Source: Chitinimonas viridis
Lineage (GTDB): Bacteria; Pseudomonadota; Gammaproteobacteria; Burkholderiales; Chitinimonadaceae
Reading direction: 5' to 3'
Length of the DNA stretch: 64,000 bases
Assembly (NCBI RefSeq): GCF_030409555.1
Contig: NZ_JAUFPU010000008.1
Coordinates: 186,001-250,000 of the forward strand
This document shows, piece by piece, positions 1 through 9,304 of this stretch. The first letter of the stretch is position 1, and each line of letters opens with the position of its first letter. Under the pieces are notes generated by a model. That model made no database searches. It was given only the letters and a program-made list of their open reading frames with translations, and was not told where the DNA came from. A program made the position numbers and the translations under genes.

Positions 1-27
1 CCTAGGCGTCGTCCAAGGAAAGCCCTC

Positions 28-513
28 ATGGAAATCGTCAAGAATTCGGTTGTCTCGCTGCACTATGAAATGTTCGACGCAGCAGGCGAACTGCTCGACC
101 AGACCCAGGCCGATGAGCCCATGGTCTATCTGCACGGTGGCTATGACGGCATTTTCCCTGCCGTTGAAGAAGCCCTGCATGGCAAGAAGGTCGGCGACAA
201 GATCGATGTCTCGATGGAGCCTGATGATGCCTTCGGCGAGTACGATGCCGAGCTGGTTCGCATCGAGCCGCAGGATGTGTTCCCTGAGGAGATCGAAGTC
301 GGCATGATGTTCGAGGCTGATGATCCTGAGACCGGCGACGTGATGTTGTTCACTGTGACCGAAATTGCCGATGGCAAGGTGGTGGTTGATGGCAACCATC
401 CTCTGGCCGGCAAGCGCCTGCGTTTTGTGGCTACCGTGTCGGAAGTGCGTGCTGCCAGCGCAGAAGAGCTGGACCATGGCCATGTGCATGGTCCGCATGG
501 CCATCACCACTAA
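28..513 (+). CDS. slyD: FKBP-type peptidyl-prolyl isomerase SlyD
   Basis: A 161-residue SlyD-type prolyl isomerase, a cytoplasmic folding catalyst that in this family also carries nickel for hydrogenase and urease maturation. The N-terminal FKBP half begins with the family pattern VVSLHYEMFDAAGELLD, an IF (insert-in-flap) chaperone segment occupies the middle, and the C-terminus is a short histidine-rich tail (HGHVHGPHGHHH) that would bind metal. The tail is shorter and Cys-free compared with E. coli SlyD. A strong terminator follows, so it appears monocistronic at its 3' end. Confidence 0.95.
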   Translation: MEIVKNSVVSLHYEMFDAAGELLDQTQADEPMVYLHGGYDGIFPAVEEALHGKKVGDKIDVSMEPDDAFGEYDAELVRIEPQDVFPEEIEVGMMFEADDPETGDVMLFTVTEIADGKVVVDGNHPLAGKRLRFVATVSEVRAASAEELDHGHVHGPHGHHH

Positions 514-562
514 GAGCCGCGTTACGCTGGCAGGCAGCATCGCATAAGTAGGCGAGGCGAGG

Positions 563-587
563 GCACCCGGGGAACCCGGGTGCTTTT
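563..587 (+). terminator. Rho-independent terminator after slyD
   Basis: A perfect 9-bp stem, GCACCCGGG (563-571) with CCCGGGTGC (575-583), has a GAA loop and is followed by TTTT. It sits 50 bp after the slyD stop. Confidence 0.85.
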
Positions 588-1047
588 ACGTCGGGGGTAC
601 TCAGACAGCGGCTCTTCCTTGATTGAGCCCCACCCCTACGCCCGCCCGCAGGCGGGGAGCCTCGCTGCGTGCCATAGGCTTTGGCCTTTCGGTGGTCATG
701 AGCTTATGGCGGGCGCTAAGCATTTGATGCGGCAGCAAGAAATGGCGAGCGTTGCTCGCCGTTTTGCTTTGTAGGCTGTCCGCTTGCCGTCTATTGTTCA
801 AGACAATGGCACCCCATGCAGGGTGTAGAGTAAATGGGTGGTGGGCGAATTGCTGCAGGGCGATGGTGGCTGAGAGGGCTTCTCGTTTTATATCTTCAAT
901 ACGGGAAAACCTATGCTGTATGCGGGCTTCAGAGCAAAAGCTCGATTGCCCACACTGCCGTCATGGCGCTAAAATTGGTGCGTTGCAGCAGCTTTCTACG
1001 ATTTCTTGCAGGTGGTTGTCCGCCACTCGGGCGTATTTGACGACCGC
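588..1047. other. Long intergenic stretch without a supported gene
   Basis: About 460 bases between the slyD terminator and the ccoN regulatory site. The open frames here are short, mutually overlapping and show no recognisable protein pattern or good ribosome binding site. I see no tRNA or repeat. It may be decayed sequence or an upstream regulatory region. Confidence 0.5.
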
Positions 1048-1061
1048 TTGACGCATATCAA
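1048..1061 (+). promoter_or_regulatory. ANR/FNR box upstream of ccoN
   Basis: TTGACGCATATCAA matches the FNR/ANR consensus TTGAT-N4-ATCAA with one mismatch. Its centre (1054.5) lies exactly where a class II site (-41.5) would be relative to the candidate -10 hexamer at 1084-1089. This predicts oxygen-limited activation of the cbb3 operon. Confidence 0.75.
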
Positions 1062-1083
1062 TAGAGGCGGCGGACGGAGTTTG

Positions 1084-1089
1084 CATACT
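1084..1089 (+). promoter_or_regulatory. -10 element of the ccoN promoter
   Basis: CATACT matches four of six bases of TATAAT and is spaced as expected for an FNR-activated class II promoter. Transcription would begin near 1096, giving a leader of about 210 nt before ccoN. Confidence 0.5.
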
Positions 1090-1307
1090 CCGCCTGCCAG
1101 TCGCCTGCTGATGGCCCGGTAGCCTGCGTCGCCATGGGTATTCCATGGCCTGCATTGCCGGGGTAGACAGCACCAGAGGCTGGATAACCAGCCCTTACAA
1201 GAATATGTGCCAGACCGGCGCGGAGAGAAGAACACGACGACACGTTTCGTCGTGAGCGGACCCGTTTTTGCGGTCGAACCGGATTTTTTGCGTTCTCGGA
1301 GAGTTTC

Positions 1308-2762
1308 ATGCAGGCCAATTCTGCGCTTGAGCCCCATGGCGGGGTGGAGACCTTCAACTATCGGGTGGTGCGGCAGTTCAGCATCATGACGGTGGTTTGG
1401 GGGATAGTCGGTATGCTGGTGGGGGTGATCATCGCCGCCCAGATGGCATGGCCTGAACTGAACTTCGGTCCCTATTTCCATTTCGGTCGCCTGCGTCCGC
1501 TGCATACCAATGCGGTGATCTTTGCTTTCGGTGGCTGCGCGCTGTTTGCCACCTCCTACTACGTGGTGCAGCGTACCTGTGGGGTGCGGCTGATATCCGA
1601 CAAGCTGGCGGCCTTTACCTTCTGGGGCTGGCAACTGGTCATTGTGGCTGCTGCCATTACTTTGCCGCTGGGTTACACCTCGGGCAAGGAATACGCTGAG
1701 CTGGAATGGCCCATTGATATCCTGATCACCGTGGTGTGGTTGTCCTACGCCTATGTCTTCTTCGGCACCATTGCTCGCCGTACCCAGAAGCACATCTACG
1801 TGGCCAACTGGTTCTACGGGGCCTTTATCCTGGCGGTGGCGCTGCTGCATGTGGTCAATAGCATGGCTATACCGGCCGGTGCCTGGAAATCCTACTCGGC
1901 CTATGCCGGCGCCGTGGATGCCATGGTGCAATGGTGGTACGGCCACAATGCCGTGGGTTTCTTCCTGACCGCAGCCTTTCTCGGCATGATGTACTACTTT
2001 GTGCCCAAGCAGGCTGGCCGTCCGGTTTACTCCTATCGTCTGTCGGTGGTGCACTTCTGGGCGCTGGTGTTCACCTATATGTGGGCCGGTCCTCACCACC
2101 TGCATTACACGGCACTGCCAGACTGGACGCAGAGCGTGGGTATGGCGTTCTCCATCATCCTGCTGGCGCCAAGCTGGGGCGGCATGATCAACGGCATCAT
2201 GACCCTGTCTGGCGCATGGCATAAGCTGCGTACCGACCCCATCCTCAAGTTCATGATCACCGCACTGTCGTTCTATGGCATGTCGACCTTTGAAGGTCCG
2301 ATGATGTCGATCAAGACGGTGAATGCGCTGAGCCATTACACCGACTGGACCATAGGCCATGTGCACTCCGGTGCCTTGGGCTGGGTGGCGATGATTTCCA
2401 TTGGCTCAATCTACTACCTGATTCCGCGCCTGTTCGGCCGCGAGAAGATGTACTCGACCAAGTTGATTGACGTGCACTTCATGATGGCAACCATAGGCGT
2501 GGTGTTGTATATCGCCGCGATGTGGATGGCCGGTATCACCCAGGGCCAGATGTGGCGCCAGACCAATATGGACGGCACCCTGACCCACGCCTTTATCGAT
2601 AGCGTGAAGGCAACCTATCCGTACTACTACGTCCGTGTGCTGGGTGGTGCGCTCTATCTGGGTGGCATGTTCCTGATGGCCTACAACATGGCTCGCACCA
2701 TCATGCAGGGCAAGGCATTCGATGCCCCCGTGCCCGCTGTGTCGCAACACGCCCACGCCTGA
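1308..2762 (+). CDS. ccoN: cbb3-type cytochrome c oxidase subunit I
   Basis: A 484-residue catalytic subunit of the high-affinity cbb3 oxidase: an inner-membrane haem-copper oxidase reducing O2 to water with cytochrome c electrons. It shows multiple membrane helices and the expected histidine motifs: [15 protein letters not shown] (low-spin haem), [13 protein letters not shown] and [17 protein letters not shown] (CuB region), and [14 protein letters not shown] (haem b3 side). Full length for the family. GGAGAG lies just before the ATG. It is first in ccoNOQP-G-H and is preceded by an ANR/FNR site, fitting microaerobic induction. Confidence 0.97.
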   Translation: MQANSALEPHGGVETFNYRVVRQFSIMTVVWGIVGMLVGVIIAAQMAWPELNFGPYFHFGRLRPLHTNAVIFAFGGCALFATSYYVVQRTCGVRLISDKLAAFTFWGWQLVIVAAAITLPLGYTSGKEYAELEWPIDILITVVWLSYAYVFFGTIARRTQKHIYVANWFYGAFILAVALLHVVNSMAIPAGAWKSYSAYAGAVDAMVQWWYGHNAVGFFLTAAFLGMMYYFVPKQAGRPVYSYRLSVVHFWALVFTYMWAGPHHLHYTALPDWTQSVGMAFSIILLAPSWGGMINGIMTLSGAWHKLRTDPILKFMITALSFYGMSTFEGPMMSIKTVNALSHYTDWTIGHVHSGALGWVAMISIGSIYYLIPRLFGREKMYSTKLIDVHFMMATIGVVLYIAAMWMAGITQGQMWRQTNMDGTLTHAFIDSVKATYPYYYVRVLGGALYLGGMFLMAYNMARTIMQGKAFDAPVPAVSQHAHA

Positions 2763-2776
2763 GCCTAGGAATCGTC

Positions 2777-3391
2777 ATGGATAAGATTCAGAAACTGATC
2801 GAAGAAAACGTCGCCTACCTGATCGTGTTTACGCTGTTGATCATCAGCGTGGCCATGCTGGTGGAGATACTGCCGTTGATGTTCTCCAAGTCCACCACCC
2901 AGCCCACGCCGGGTGTGAAGCCCTATAACGCGCTGCAGCTGGCTGGCCGCGATGTCTATATCCGCGAGGGTTGCTACAACTGCCACTCGCAGATGATCCG
3001 GCCTTTCCGCGCCGAAACCGAGCGCTATGGCCATTACTCGGTCGCCGGCGAGTCGGTGTATGACCATCCCTTCCAGTGGGGCTCCAAACGTACCGGCCCG
3101 GATCTGGCCCGCGTGGGTGGCCGCTACTCCGATGAGTGGCATGTAGTTCACCTGATGAACCCGCGTGACGTGGTGCCGGAATCCAATATGCCGGCCTTCC
3201 CGTGGCTGGCGGTGAACAAGGTGGATCCGGCCAAGGTGCAGGCTGGCATGACCGCGCTGACCAAGGTTGGCGTCCCCTACACCAAGGAAGAAATCGCCAA
3301 GGCGCCCGAGATGGTGGAAGGCAAGACCGAGATGGATGCGGTGGTGGCCTATCTGCAGGGCCTGGGCCTGGCGCTCAAGGGCATACGCTGA
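2777..3391 (+). CDS. ccoO: cbb3-type cytochrome c oxidase subunit II (mono-haem)
   Basis: A 204-residue membrane-anchored c-type cytochrome that passes electrons to CcoN. One N-terminal transmembrane helix (about residues 12-35) is followed by the haem c site CYNCH starting at residue 66, in the typical context [12 protein letters not shown]. The axial Met region ESNMPAFPW lies further on. It starts 14 bp after ccoN and runs into ccoQ. Length is normal. Confidence 0.96.
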   Translation: MDKIQKLIEENVAYLIVFTLLIISVAMLVEILPLMFSKSTTQPTPGVKPYNALQLAGRDVYIREGCYNCHSQMIRPFRAETERYGHYSVAGESVYDHPFQWGSKRTGPDLARVGGRYSDEWHVVHLMNPRDVVPESNMPAFPWLAVNKVDPAKVQAGMTALTKVGVPYTKEEIAKAPEMVEGKTEMDAVVAYLQGLGLALKGIR

Positions 3392-3403
3392 GGAGTGACG
3401 GAC

Positions 3404-3574
3404 ATGGATATCAATATCCTGCGTGAAATTCTCACCGTGGCGGGCCTGACCTGCTTTGTCGGCATCGCCCTGTGGGCCTATGGCAAGCCGGCCAGCCAGC
3501 GCTTCGATGAAGCGGCCATGCAGCCTATCAATGACGACGACCTGCCGCACGAGCAGGCCGGGAGTAAGCAATGA
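3404..3574 (+). CDS. ccoQ: cbb3-type oxidase small subunit CcoQ/FixQ
   Basis: A 56-residue single-helix protein beginning MDINILREILTVAGL. The helix (about residues 8-26) ends in WAYGKPASQRF, the usual FixQ pattern of a helix followed by an acidic soluble tail. CcoQ stabilises the association of CcoP with the oxidase core. The start has a GGAG-type site 7-10 bases upstream, and the TGA overlaps the ccoP ATG (ATGA), indicating translational coupling. Confidence 0.9.
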   Translation: MDINILREILTVAGLTCFVGIALWAYGKPASQRFDEAAMQPINDDDLPHEQAGSKQ

Positions 3575-4494
3575 GTGACTTTTTCAGCGAATTCTGGGGC
3601 TATTGGGTAGCCGGTATCGTTGTCCTGTCCCTGGTCTGGCTGACTTATCTGCTGATTTCGCAGAGCGTGGTCAAGCTGCCCAAGGGACAGCAGGCAGATG
3701 TGACAGGCCATAAGTGGGATGGCGATCTGGAGGAGTACAACAATCCGCTGCCGATGTGGTGGATGGGCTTGTTCTACCTGACCATCATCTTTGCCGTGGT
3801 GTATCTGGCCTTGTACCCTGGTCTGGGTGCTTACCAGGGCAGCAAGGGCTGGACGGCCGTGGGCCAGTACGAGCAGGAGTCGGCTGCCAAGGACAAGGAC
3901 GTCAAGCCCTTGTACGACAAGTATCTGAAGGTGGATGTGGCAACCCTGGCCAAGGATCCGGCGGCGCAGAAGTCGGGTCAGAGCCTGTTCCTGACCTATT
4001 GCATGCAGTGCCATGGCTCGGATGCGCGTGGTGCCAAGGGCTTCCCCAACCTGACGGATGCCGACTGGTTGTATGGTGGTAAGCCGGAGCAGATTCTGGA
4101 GACGCTGAACGCCGGACGTGCCGGCCAGATGCCTGCCTTTGGTGTCGCTTTTGGCGAAGAGAAGGTCAAGGATGTCGCCAACTACGTGCAAAAGCTGGCC
4201 AGCAAGAAGTATGACGCTGTGCGGGCCGCACGTGGTCAGGCTACCTACCAGCAGGTGTGTGTGGCTTGCCACCAGGCCGATGGCAAGGGTAGCCAGTTGA
4301 TTGGTGCACCCAACCTGACGGATACGGTCTGGCTGTATGGCGGCAGTGAGCGCGCCATCACCGAAACCATCACCAATGGCCGCAAGAACCGCATGCCGGC
4401 CTGGAAGGAAGCGCTGGGCGAGGGCAAGGTTCACTTGCTGGCGGCCTATGTCTACGGCTTGTCGGACAAGCCTGAAGCAGGCACCAAGCCCTGA
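3571..4494 (+). CDS. ccoP: cbb3-type oxidase di-haem subunit III
   Basis: A 307-residue di-haem cytochrome c that receives electrons from soluble cytochromes. Two N-terminal membrane segments (about 9-30 and 62-83) precede two periplasmic cytochrome domains with haem sites CMQCH (from residue 144) and CVACH (from residue 230). Each is followed by a GA-PNLTD motif and a distal Met (GQMPAFG, NRMPAW). It overlaps ccoQ by four bases and ends just before a strong hairpin that separates it from ccoG. Confidence 0.97.
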   Translation: MSDFFSEFWGYWVAGIVVLSLVWLTYLLISQSVVKLPKGQQADVTGHKWDGDLEEYNNPLPMWWMGLFYLTIIFAVVYLALYPGLGAYQGSKGWTAVGQYEQESAAKDKDVKPLYDKYLKVDVATLAKDPAAQKSGQSLFLTYCMQCHGSDARGAKGFPNLTDADWLYGGKPEQILETLNAGRAGQMPAFGVAFGEEKVKDVANYVQKLASKKYDAVRAARGQATYQQVCVACHQADGKGSQLIGAPNLTDTVWLYGGSERAITETITNGRKNRMPAWKEALGEGKVHLLAAYVYGLSDKPEAGTKP

Positions 4495-4501
4495 TGAGAT
4501 T

Positions 4502-4532
4502 GCCCGCCTGCGACCATCGGTCGCAGGCGGGC
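4502..4532 (+). terminator. Strong hairpin between ccoP and ccoG
   Basis: A perfect 14-bp GC-rich stem (4502-4515 with 4519-4532) closes a three-base ATC loop only eight bases after the ccoP stop. No T-run follows, so it more likely protects the ccoNOQP 3' end or partially terminates than acting as a full intrinsic terminator. Confidence 0.6.
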
Positions 4533-4662
4533 TGTTGCTGCCATCCGGCACAATGCGTTGTGGTGCAGGATAGCCATTGCACCCCTGCCGATAGCGACAT
4601 CCTCGCCTGCAGACGTTTGCCGAAAGCGCCGCGCTTTCGAGAGATGTTTGAGAGCCCAAGCC

Positions 4663-6114
4663 ATGTCCAAGACCTTCAAGACCATACCCATCAAGGTGGT
4701 GCCCGCCACCCCGGCCGATAACCCGGTCGAATTGGAGGAGGTGGTACTGTACGAGAAACACAAGAAGGTCTATCCGCGCTGGGTGACCGGTCGGTTTACC
4801 CAGTGGCGCTGGTTCTGGCTGGTGGCCACCCAGCTGTTCTTCTATGGCATGCCCTGGCTGCACTGGGGTGACCGACAGATGCTGCTGTTCGACCTAGTGC
4901 ATCGCAAGTTCTATATCTTCGGTTTTATCTTCCTGCCGCAAGATCTGATCTACCTGACGGCCCTGTTGCTGGCCAGTGCCTTTGGACTGTTCGTCTGGAC
5001 CTCCATAGGCGGGCGGCTATGGTGTGGCTATTCCTGTCCGCAGACGGTCTACACCGAGATATTCCTGTGGGTGGAGAAATGGGTGGAAGGTGATCGCTTG
5101 GCCCGCATCAAGCTGGACAACGGCCCCATGAACCTGCGCCGGCTGCGGCTCAAGTACACCAAGCACGCCATCTGGATAGTCATCGCGCTGTGGACCGGCT
5201 TTACCTTCGTGGGTTACTTCACCCCCATACGTGAGTTGGCCGGCAAGGTGCTCATGCTCTCGACCGGCCCATGGGAGACCTTCTGGATACTGTTCTACGG
5301 TTTTGCCACTTATGGCAACGCAGGCTGGATGCGTGAGCAGGTATGCAAGTACATGTGTCCCTATGCCCGCTTCCAGAGTGCCATGTTCGACCCCGATACG
5401 CTGATCATCAGCTACGACGCCGAGCGGGGTGAGCCGCGTGGCAGCCGCAAGAAGACAGATGATTACAAGGCTGAAGGCAAGGGCGACTGTATCGATTGCA
5501 AACTGTGCGTGCAGGTCTGCCCGGTGGGTATCGATATCCGGGATGGGCTGCAATATGAGTGTATTGCCTGCGGTGCCTGTATCGACGCCTGTGACAGCAT
5601 CATGGACAAGATGGGTTATCCGCGCGGGTTGGTGCGCTACACCACCGAGAATGCGCTCGCTCACAAGTACCCGGAAAAAGAGATCGCCAATCACATACTG
5701 CGGCCTCGGGTGATCATCTACAGCGTGGCATTGTTCCTGGTGCTGGCGGCAGTGGCGGTATCACTGGTGCTGAAGTCGCCCATCAAGGTGAATATCTTGC
5801 GTGACCGTAATGCCTTGGTGCGAGAGACGGACGAGGGGCTGGTGGAGAATAGCTATCGGCTGCAGATTGAGAATACCGACGAGAAGTTGCACCGCTTTGT
5901 CATTCGTGCCGAGGGCTTGCCTGATCTCAAGGTGCTGAGCGACCAGGGCGATATCGTCGAGGTGCCGGGTAATGGTTCGGCCGTGGTGGGCATTCGGGTG
6001 CAGGTGGAGCCGCAGCTGGTTACGCGGGGCTCCAAGAAGATCTATTTTGTGGTGCAGGCGGCAGATGACCTGACGCTCAAGGTGCGCGAGAAGTCGAGCT
6101 TCATCGGTCAGTAA
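4663..6114 (+). CDS. ccoG: Cytochrome c oxidase accessory protein CcoG (FixG/RdxA)
   Basis: A 483-residue polytopic ferredoxin-like protein needed for cbb3 maturation, where the family acts in reducing copper for the CuB site. Membrane helices surround CGYSCPQTVY and CKYMCPYARFQ. Then comes a two-cluster 4Fe-4S ferredoxin segment, CIDCKLCVQVCPVG and CIACGACIDAC. An Ig-like periplasmic C-terminal domain follows the last helix. The frame is open from 4558, but the ATG at 4663 starts the family-like sequence MSKTFKTIPIKVV, so I use it; its ribosome site is weak. Confidence 0.93.
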   Translation: MSKTFKTIPIKVVPATPADNPVELEEVVLYEKHKKVYPRWVTGRFTQWRWFWLVATQLFFYGMPWLHWGDRQMLLFDLVHRKFYIFGFIFLPQDLIYLTALLLASAFGLFVWTSIGGRLWCGYSCPQTVYTEIFLWVEKWVEGDRLARIKLDNGPMNLRRLRLKYTKHAIWIVIALWTGFTFVGYFTPIRELAGKVLMLSTGPWETFWILFYGFATYGNAGWMREQVCKYMCPYARFQSAMFDPDTLIISYDAERGEPRGSRKKTDDYKAEGKGDCIDCKLCVQVCPVGIDIRDGLQYECIACGACIDACDSIMDKMGYPRGLVRYTTENALAHKYPEKEIANHILRPRVIIYSVALFLVLAAVAVSLVLKSPIKVNILRDRNALVRETDEGLVENSYRLQIENTDEKLHRFVIRAEGLPDLKVLSDQGDIVEVPGNGSAVVGIRVQVEPQLVTRGSKKIYFVVQAADDLTLKVREKSSFIGQ

Positions 6115-6161
6115 CAGACCGGGCCCGGCCGGGTCCGGTATTTCATAGCGGGTTTTTTGCC

Positions 6162-6692
6162 ATGTCTGATTCCAATCGCTGGTATCGCCAGCCAGTCGTA
6201 CTGCTTTTCCTGGGCTTGCTGCTGGTGACGGTGCTGGCCTGCATACACCTGATCAAGGTGGCCATACAGAGCAATGATGGCCTGGTGGTTGACGACTATT
6301 ACAAGCGTGGCAACGAGATAGGCATGGAGATGGCCCGCGATCAGCAGGCCAGCGCCTTGGGTTTGTCGGCACAGCTATTCATGGCCGAGGACGGCCAAAG
6401 TGTGCGCGTGCTGCTGGTGCCCTTGCCAGCAAGCCCAGCGCCCTTGAAGTTGCGGTTTGCCCACCCCACCCGATCGGGTTTGGATCAGGTGGTGACGTTG
6501 CAGCCGGTGGATGGCGCCATGCTGTCTGGCCGTCTGGCGAGCCCCTTGGTCAGCCAGCGTTGGCTGGTGCAGTTGGAAGACGAGGCGGCCAAGTGGCGCT
6601 TGCGGGCTGAAGCCAAGGTGGGGCCAGGTGCGACGCTAGGCCTGAGCAGCACGCCCGCAACGGCGGCGCCGGTGGCAGTACCCGCGCAATAA
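6162..6692 (+). CDS. ccoH: FixH/CcoH family cbb3 assembly protein
   Basis: A 176-residue protein with one N-terminal membrane helix (about residues 12-32) and a periplasmic domain. The signature after the helix, LVVDDYYKRGNEIG, is diagnostic of the FixH family. FixH/CcoH is required for stable assembly of cbb3 oxidase with CcoN and CcoP. It lies 47 bp after ccoG on the same strand. The C-terminus carries an Ala/Pro-rich tail. The copper ATPase gene ccoI and ccoS are not in the window. Confidence 0.88.
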   Translation: MSDSNRWYRQPVVLLFLGLLLVTVLACIHLIKVAIQSNDGLVVDDYYKRGNEIGMEMARDQQASALGLSAQLFMAEDGQSVRVLLVPLPASPAPLKLRFAHPTRSGLDQVVTLQPVDGAMLSGRLASPLVSQRWLVQLEDEAAKWRLRAEAKVGPGATLGLSSTPATAAPVAVPAQ

Positions 6693-6743
6693 CACCAGGG
6701 TGCCATCCCGGCCGGTGGGCGTTTTAGTGCTGTCCTGACCGCG

Positions 6744-7640
6744 CTAGGGAATGGCCTTAGGGCAAAGACTGGGCTGCTTGCTTGGCGGTTCATCCACCCA
6801 GTTGGGGTAGTAGCCCAACTTGTCCTGCACGGCAGCGTCGTGGGCGGGCACGATCTGCAGTTGTGGCATCTCGCTGGCTATCTGGGCCAGTTGGCGTATC
6901 TGGCTGGCCGTGGCGTCGCGGTCGTTATCGGCCAGTTGCCGGGCAAACCAGGACTTTTCCCTTGCCCCGTCCAGCGCCTGCGTGGTCCAGATGGTATCGC
7001 CCACAAAAAACAGGCTGCGGCCCGAAGCCAGTCGGGTGAACAAGCCGACAGAGCCGGGTGTGTGGCCGGCCATGGGCACCAGCACGGCGCTGCCATCCCC
7101 AAACAGGTCAAGACTCTGTTGGTACCCTAGCCAGGCCTGGGGGGCGAAGCTGTATTCGCGCCACTTGATTGGCGGTGTATGCACCTGTGAGGGGAAGATG
7201 GTCGGTGGTGTGCCGCTGGCAATGAACTGACGCTCCGCCGAGGTGACCCAGACCTCGCTATCGGGGAAATCGACCAGGCCGCTGACGTGGTCCCAATGAG
7301 CGTGCGAGAGGATGATGCGGGGGATCTTGCGCCCGGCCAATTGGCGGACGGCAGGGCAGGGGTGCTGGTAGCGCAGGAAAGGGCCAGTCCACCAAGGCAT
7401 GTCAGCCTCCACCTGGGCGTCGACCTGGGTGCCGAGCCCCGCATCGAACAGCAGTTCACCTTGCGGGTGGGATACCAGCACGGCGGTGTACACCAGCGGC
7501 AGCTTGTCCCAGCTGCCGCCTGCCACAGCCAGCATGCCCCGTGTCTCTGCATCGGCTGTCTTGATCAGCGCGACCCTGACTGAGGGTGCAGCCTGGCCGG
7601 CCAGGCTGCAGAGCAGGAGCAGCCAGCGGATGGACTTCAT
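6744..7640 (-). CDS. Exported metallo-beta-lactamase-fold hydrolase
   Basis: A 298-residue MBL-fold enzyme with an N-terminal signal peptide (hydrophobic run at about 6-15, cleavage likely near AGQAAP). The zinc motif HAHWDH is at residues 113-118, a later GHTPGS supplies the next ligand, and FVGDTIW supplies the bridging Asp. The HAHWDHVSGL style and overall length resemble lactonase-type hydrolases of the AHL-lactonase group, but the export signal is unusual for a quorum-quenching lactonase. Substrate unknown. It overlaps the stop of the upstream AAA ATPase gene by four bases (ATGA). Confidence 0.8.
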   Translation of the reverse strand: MKSIRWLLLLCSLAGQAAPSVRVALIKTADAETRGMLAVAGGSWDKLPLVYTAVLVSHPQGELLFDAGLGTQVDAQVEADMPWWTGPFLRYQHPCPAVRQLAGRKIPRIILSHAHWDHVSGLVDFPDSEVWVTSAERQFIASGTPPTIFPSQVHTPPIKWREYSFAPQAWLGYQQSLDLFGDGSAVLVPMAGHTPGSVGLFTRLASGRSLFFVGDTIWTTQALDGAREKSWFARQLADNDRDATASQIRQLAQIASEMPQLQIVPAHDAAVQDKLGYYPNWVDEPPSKQPSLCPKAIP

Positions 7641-9163
7641 GCGGCGGCCTCGTCATCGGCCATTACGGCGCGTTCCTGCGCCCATTCGCGCATGGCGGTG
7701 ATACGTTCGGCCATGACCAGTGATAGGGGGCGGGTACGTGCCAGCTCAGCCAGCAGGTGTGCTTGAGTCAATGGCTGTCCTTCGGTCTGGGCTGCAAAGC
7801 GGCTGGCTACGACGGCTTGTTCGATCTCGGCGCCTGAATATCCCTCGCTGGCATCCAGCAGCCCAGACAATTGCGCCGGTGTGAGGGTTTCGTTGCGCTG
7901 GCCTAGGTGGATGCGCCAGATTTCCTCCCGTGCTTGGTGACCGGGTAGATCGACAAAGAAGATCTCATCCAGCCGGCCCTTGCGTATCAGCTCGGGAGGC
8001 AGGCTGTCGATATCGTTGGCCGTCGCTACGATGAATACGGGGTGCTTGCGTTCGGCCATCCAGGTCAGCAAGGTGCCCAGCACCCGCCGGGAGACCCCGC
8101 TATCAGCGCCTGTGCTGTCGGTGCCCAGGCCTTTTTCTATTTCGTCTATCCATAGCACGCAGGGTGCCATGCGATTTGCAGCGGCCAGTGCGCTGCGCAG
8201 ATTGCGCTCAGTCTCGCCAAAAAACTTGTTGTAGAGCACGCCAAAATCAAGCCGCAGCAGCGGCAGGCCCCAGCTACCGGCTACGCATTTGGCGGCCAGG
8301 CTCTTGCCGCAGCCCTGCACGCCGGTCAGCAGGAGGCCCTTGGGGCTGTCCTTGGGGTTTTGGGTATCGCCAAAGGCATGCTCGCGCAGCGCCAGCCAGC
8401 GCTTCAGGCCGGCCAGGCCACCCAGCTCCGCAAAACGGCCAGTGTCAGCCTCAAAGCTGAGCATGCCATCCTGGTTGAGGATATGGTTCTTGGCTTGGGC
8501 TACATGGCGGAGATCGGCTTCGGTCAGCATGCCGTCATCGTCTATGACTTCCCGCACCAAGCGATGTATGTCGTCCATGTTCAGGCCGGCCAGCAGGCGT
8601 ACCAGCTGCTCCAATACATCGTTTGAGGCTTTTACCCTGGTACCACCACGCAGCTTGGCGTAGACCTGAGCCTCCTGGTGGATCAGCTTGCGGATGTCGT
8701 CTGCTGACGGTGGTGACAGCGTAAAGGTGGTCGAGAAGCGTTTCAGTTCGCCTGGCAAATCGACATCGGGGCCAAAGAAGATCAAGGTGCGCTGGGTTTG
8801 ATGGCGTTGATGCACCAGTGACTTGATCAGCCGGATGGTGACGGCATCGTCCAGGAAGGGGTGGGCGTCAAAAAAGACAAACACGCCATTCTGCGGCGAC
8901 TTGTATAGATGTCGCAGGGCATGGTGCAACTCGTAGGTATCGGTCGGTCGCTGCGTTTCGGAGGTGATACGGCGTATCAGGCCGTCTACAGCTGTCCAAG
9001 AGAACAGAGGTAGCTCCTGGCGCCGTGCCAGTTGTTCTATCAGTGCCAGGAAGCGTGGCTCTTCGTCGCTTTCCACGGTGATGATGGGGTGTCTTGCATG
9101 CAGCAGCACGTCAAGCTGATGTTGCTCGGAAGGCTTGTCTTGAAGGTCGAGTGCGGGAAACAT
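7637..9163 (-). CDS. AAA ATPase of the Ycf46 type
   Basis: A 508-residue AAA ATPase. Residues 1-230 form a non-canonical N-terminal module. The AAA core has Walker A GVQGCGKS (281-288), Walker B VLWIDE (about 336-341) and sensor/arginine-finger regions including [18 protein letters not shown]. The organisation matches the chloroplast Ycf46/cyanobacterial family, whose role is not well defined beyond CO2 and stress-related ATPase activity. It is translationally coupled to the MBL hydrolase downstream and divergent from cysE, sharing a 141-bp intergenic space. Confidence 0.85.
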   Translation of the reverse strand: MFPALDLQDKPSEQHQLDVLLHARHPIITVESDEEPRFLALIEQLARRQELPLFSWTAVDGLIRRITSETQRPTDTYELHHALRHLYKSPQNGVFVFFDAHPFLDDAVTIRLIKSLVHQRHQTQRTLIFFGPDVDLPGELKRFSTTFTLSPPSADDIRKLIHQEAQVYAKLRGGTRVKASNDVLEQLVRLLAGLNMDDIHRLVREVIDDDGMLTEADLRHVAQAKNHILNQDGMLSFEADTGRFAELGGLAGLKRWLALREHAFGDTQNPKDSPKGLLLTGVQGCGKSLAAKCVAGSWGLPLLRLDFGVLYNKFFGETERNLRSALAAANRMAPCVLWIDEIEKGLGTDSTGADSGVSRRVLGTLLTWMAERKHPVFIVATANDIDSLPPELIRKGRLDEIFFVDLPGHQAREEIWRIHLGQRNETLTPAQLSGLLDASEGYSGAEIEQAVVASRFAAQTEGQPLTQAHLLAELARTRPLSLVMAERITAMREWAQERAVMADDEAAA

Positions 9164-9304
9164 GTGCGTATTCTAGCCACCAGCCCACACTAACTGCAGC
9201 ATATTGCGCAGCGTTGGCGGCTGATAGGTTGATGGCGGCTTCCGCGCTGCACAATAGTCGAGTAAAATAGTCGGCCTTTTTCCATGCCTCCCAGAGCCCA
9301 CCGA

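Noticed and set aside
996-2366. 456-residue minus-strand open frame opposite ccoN
   Set aside because: It is a GC-rich shadow of the oxidase gene with His/Gln-rich composition and no family pattern.
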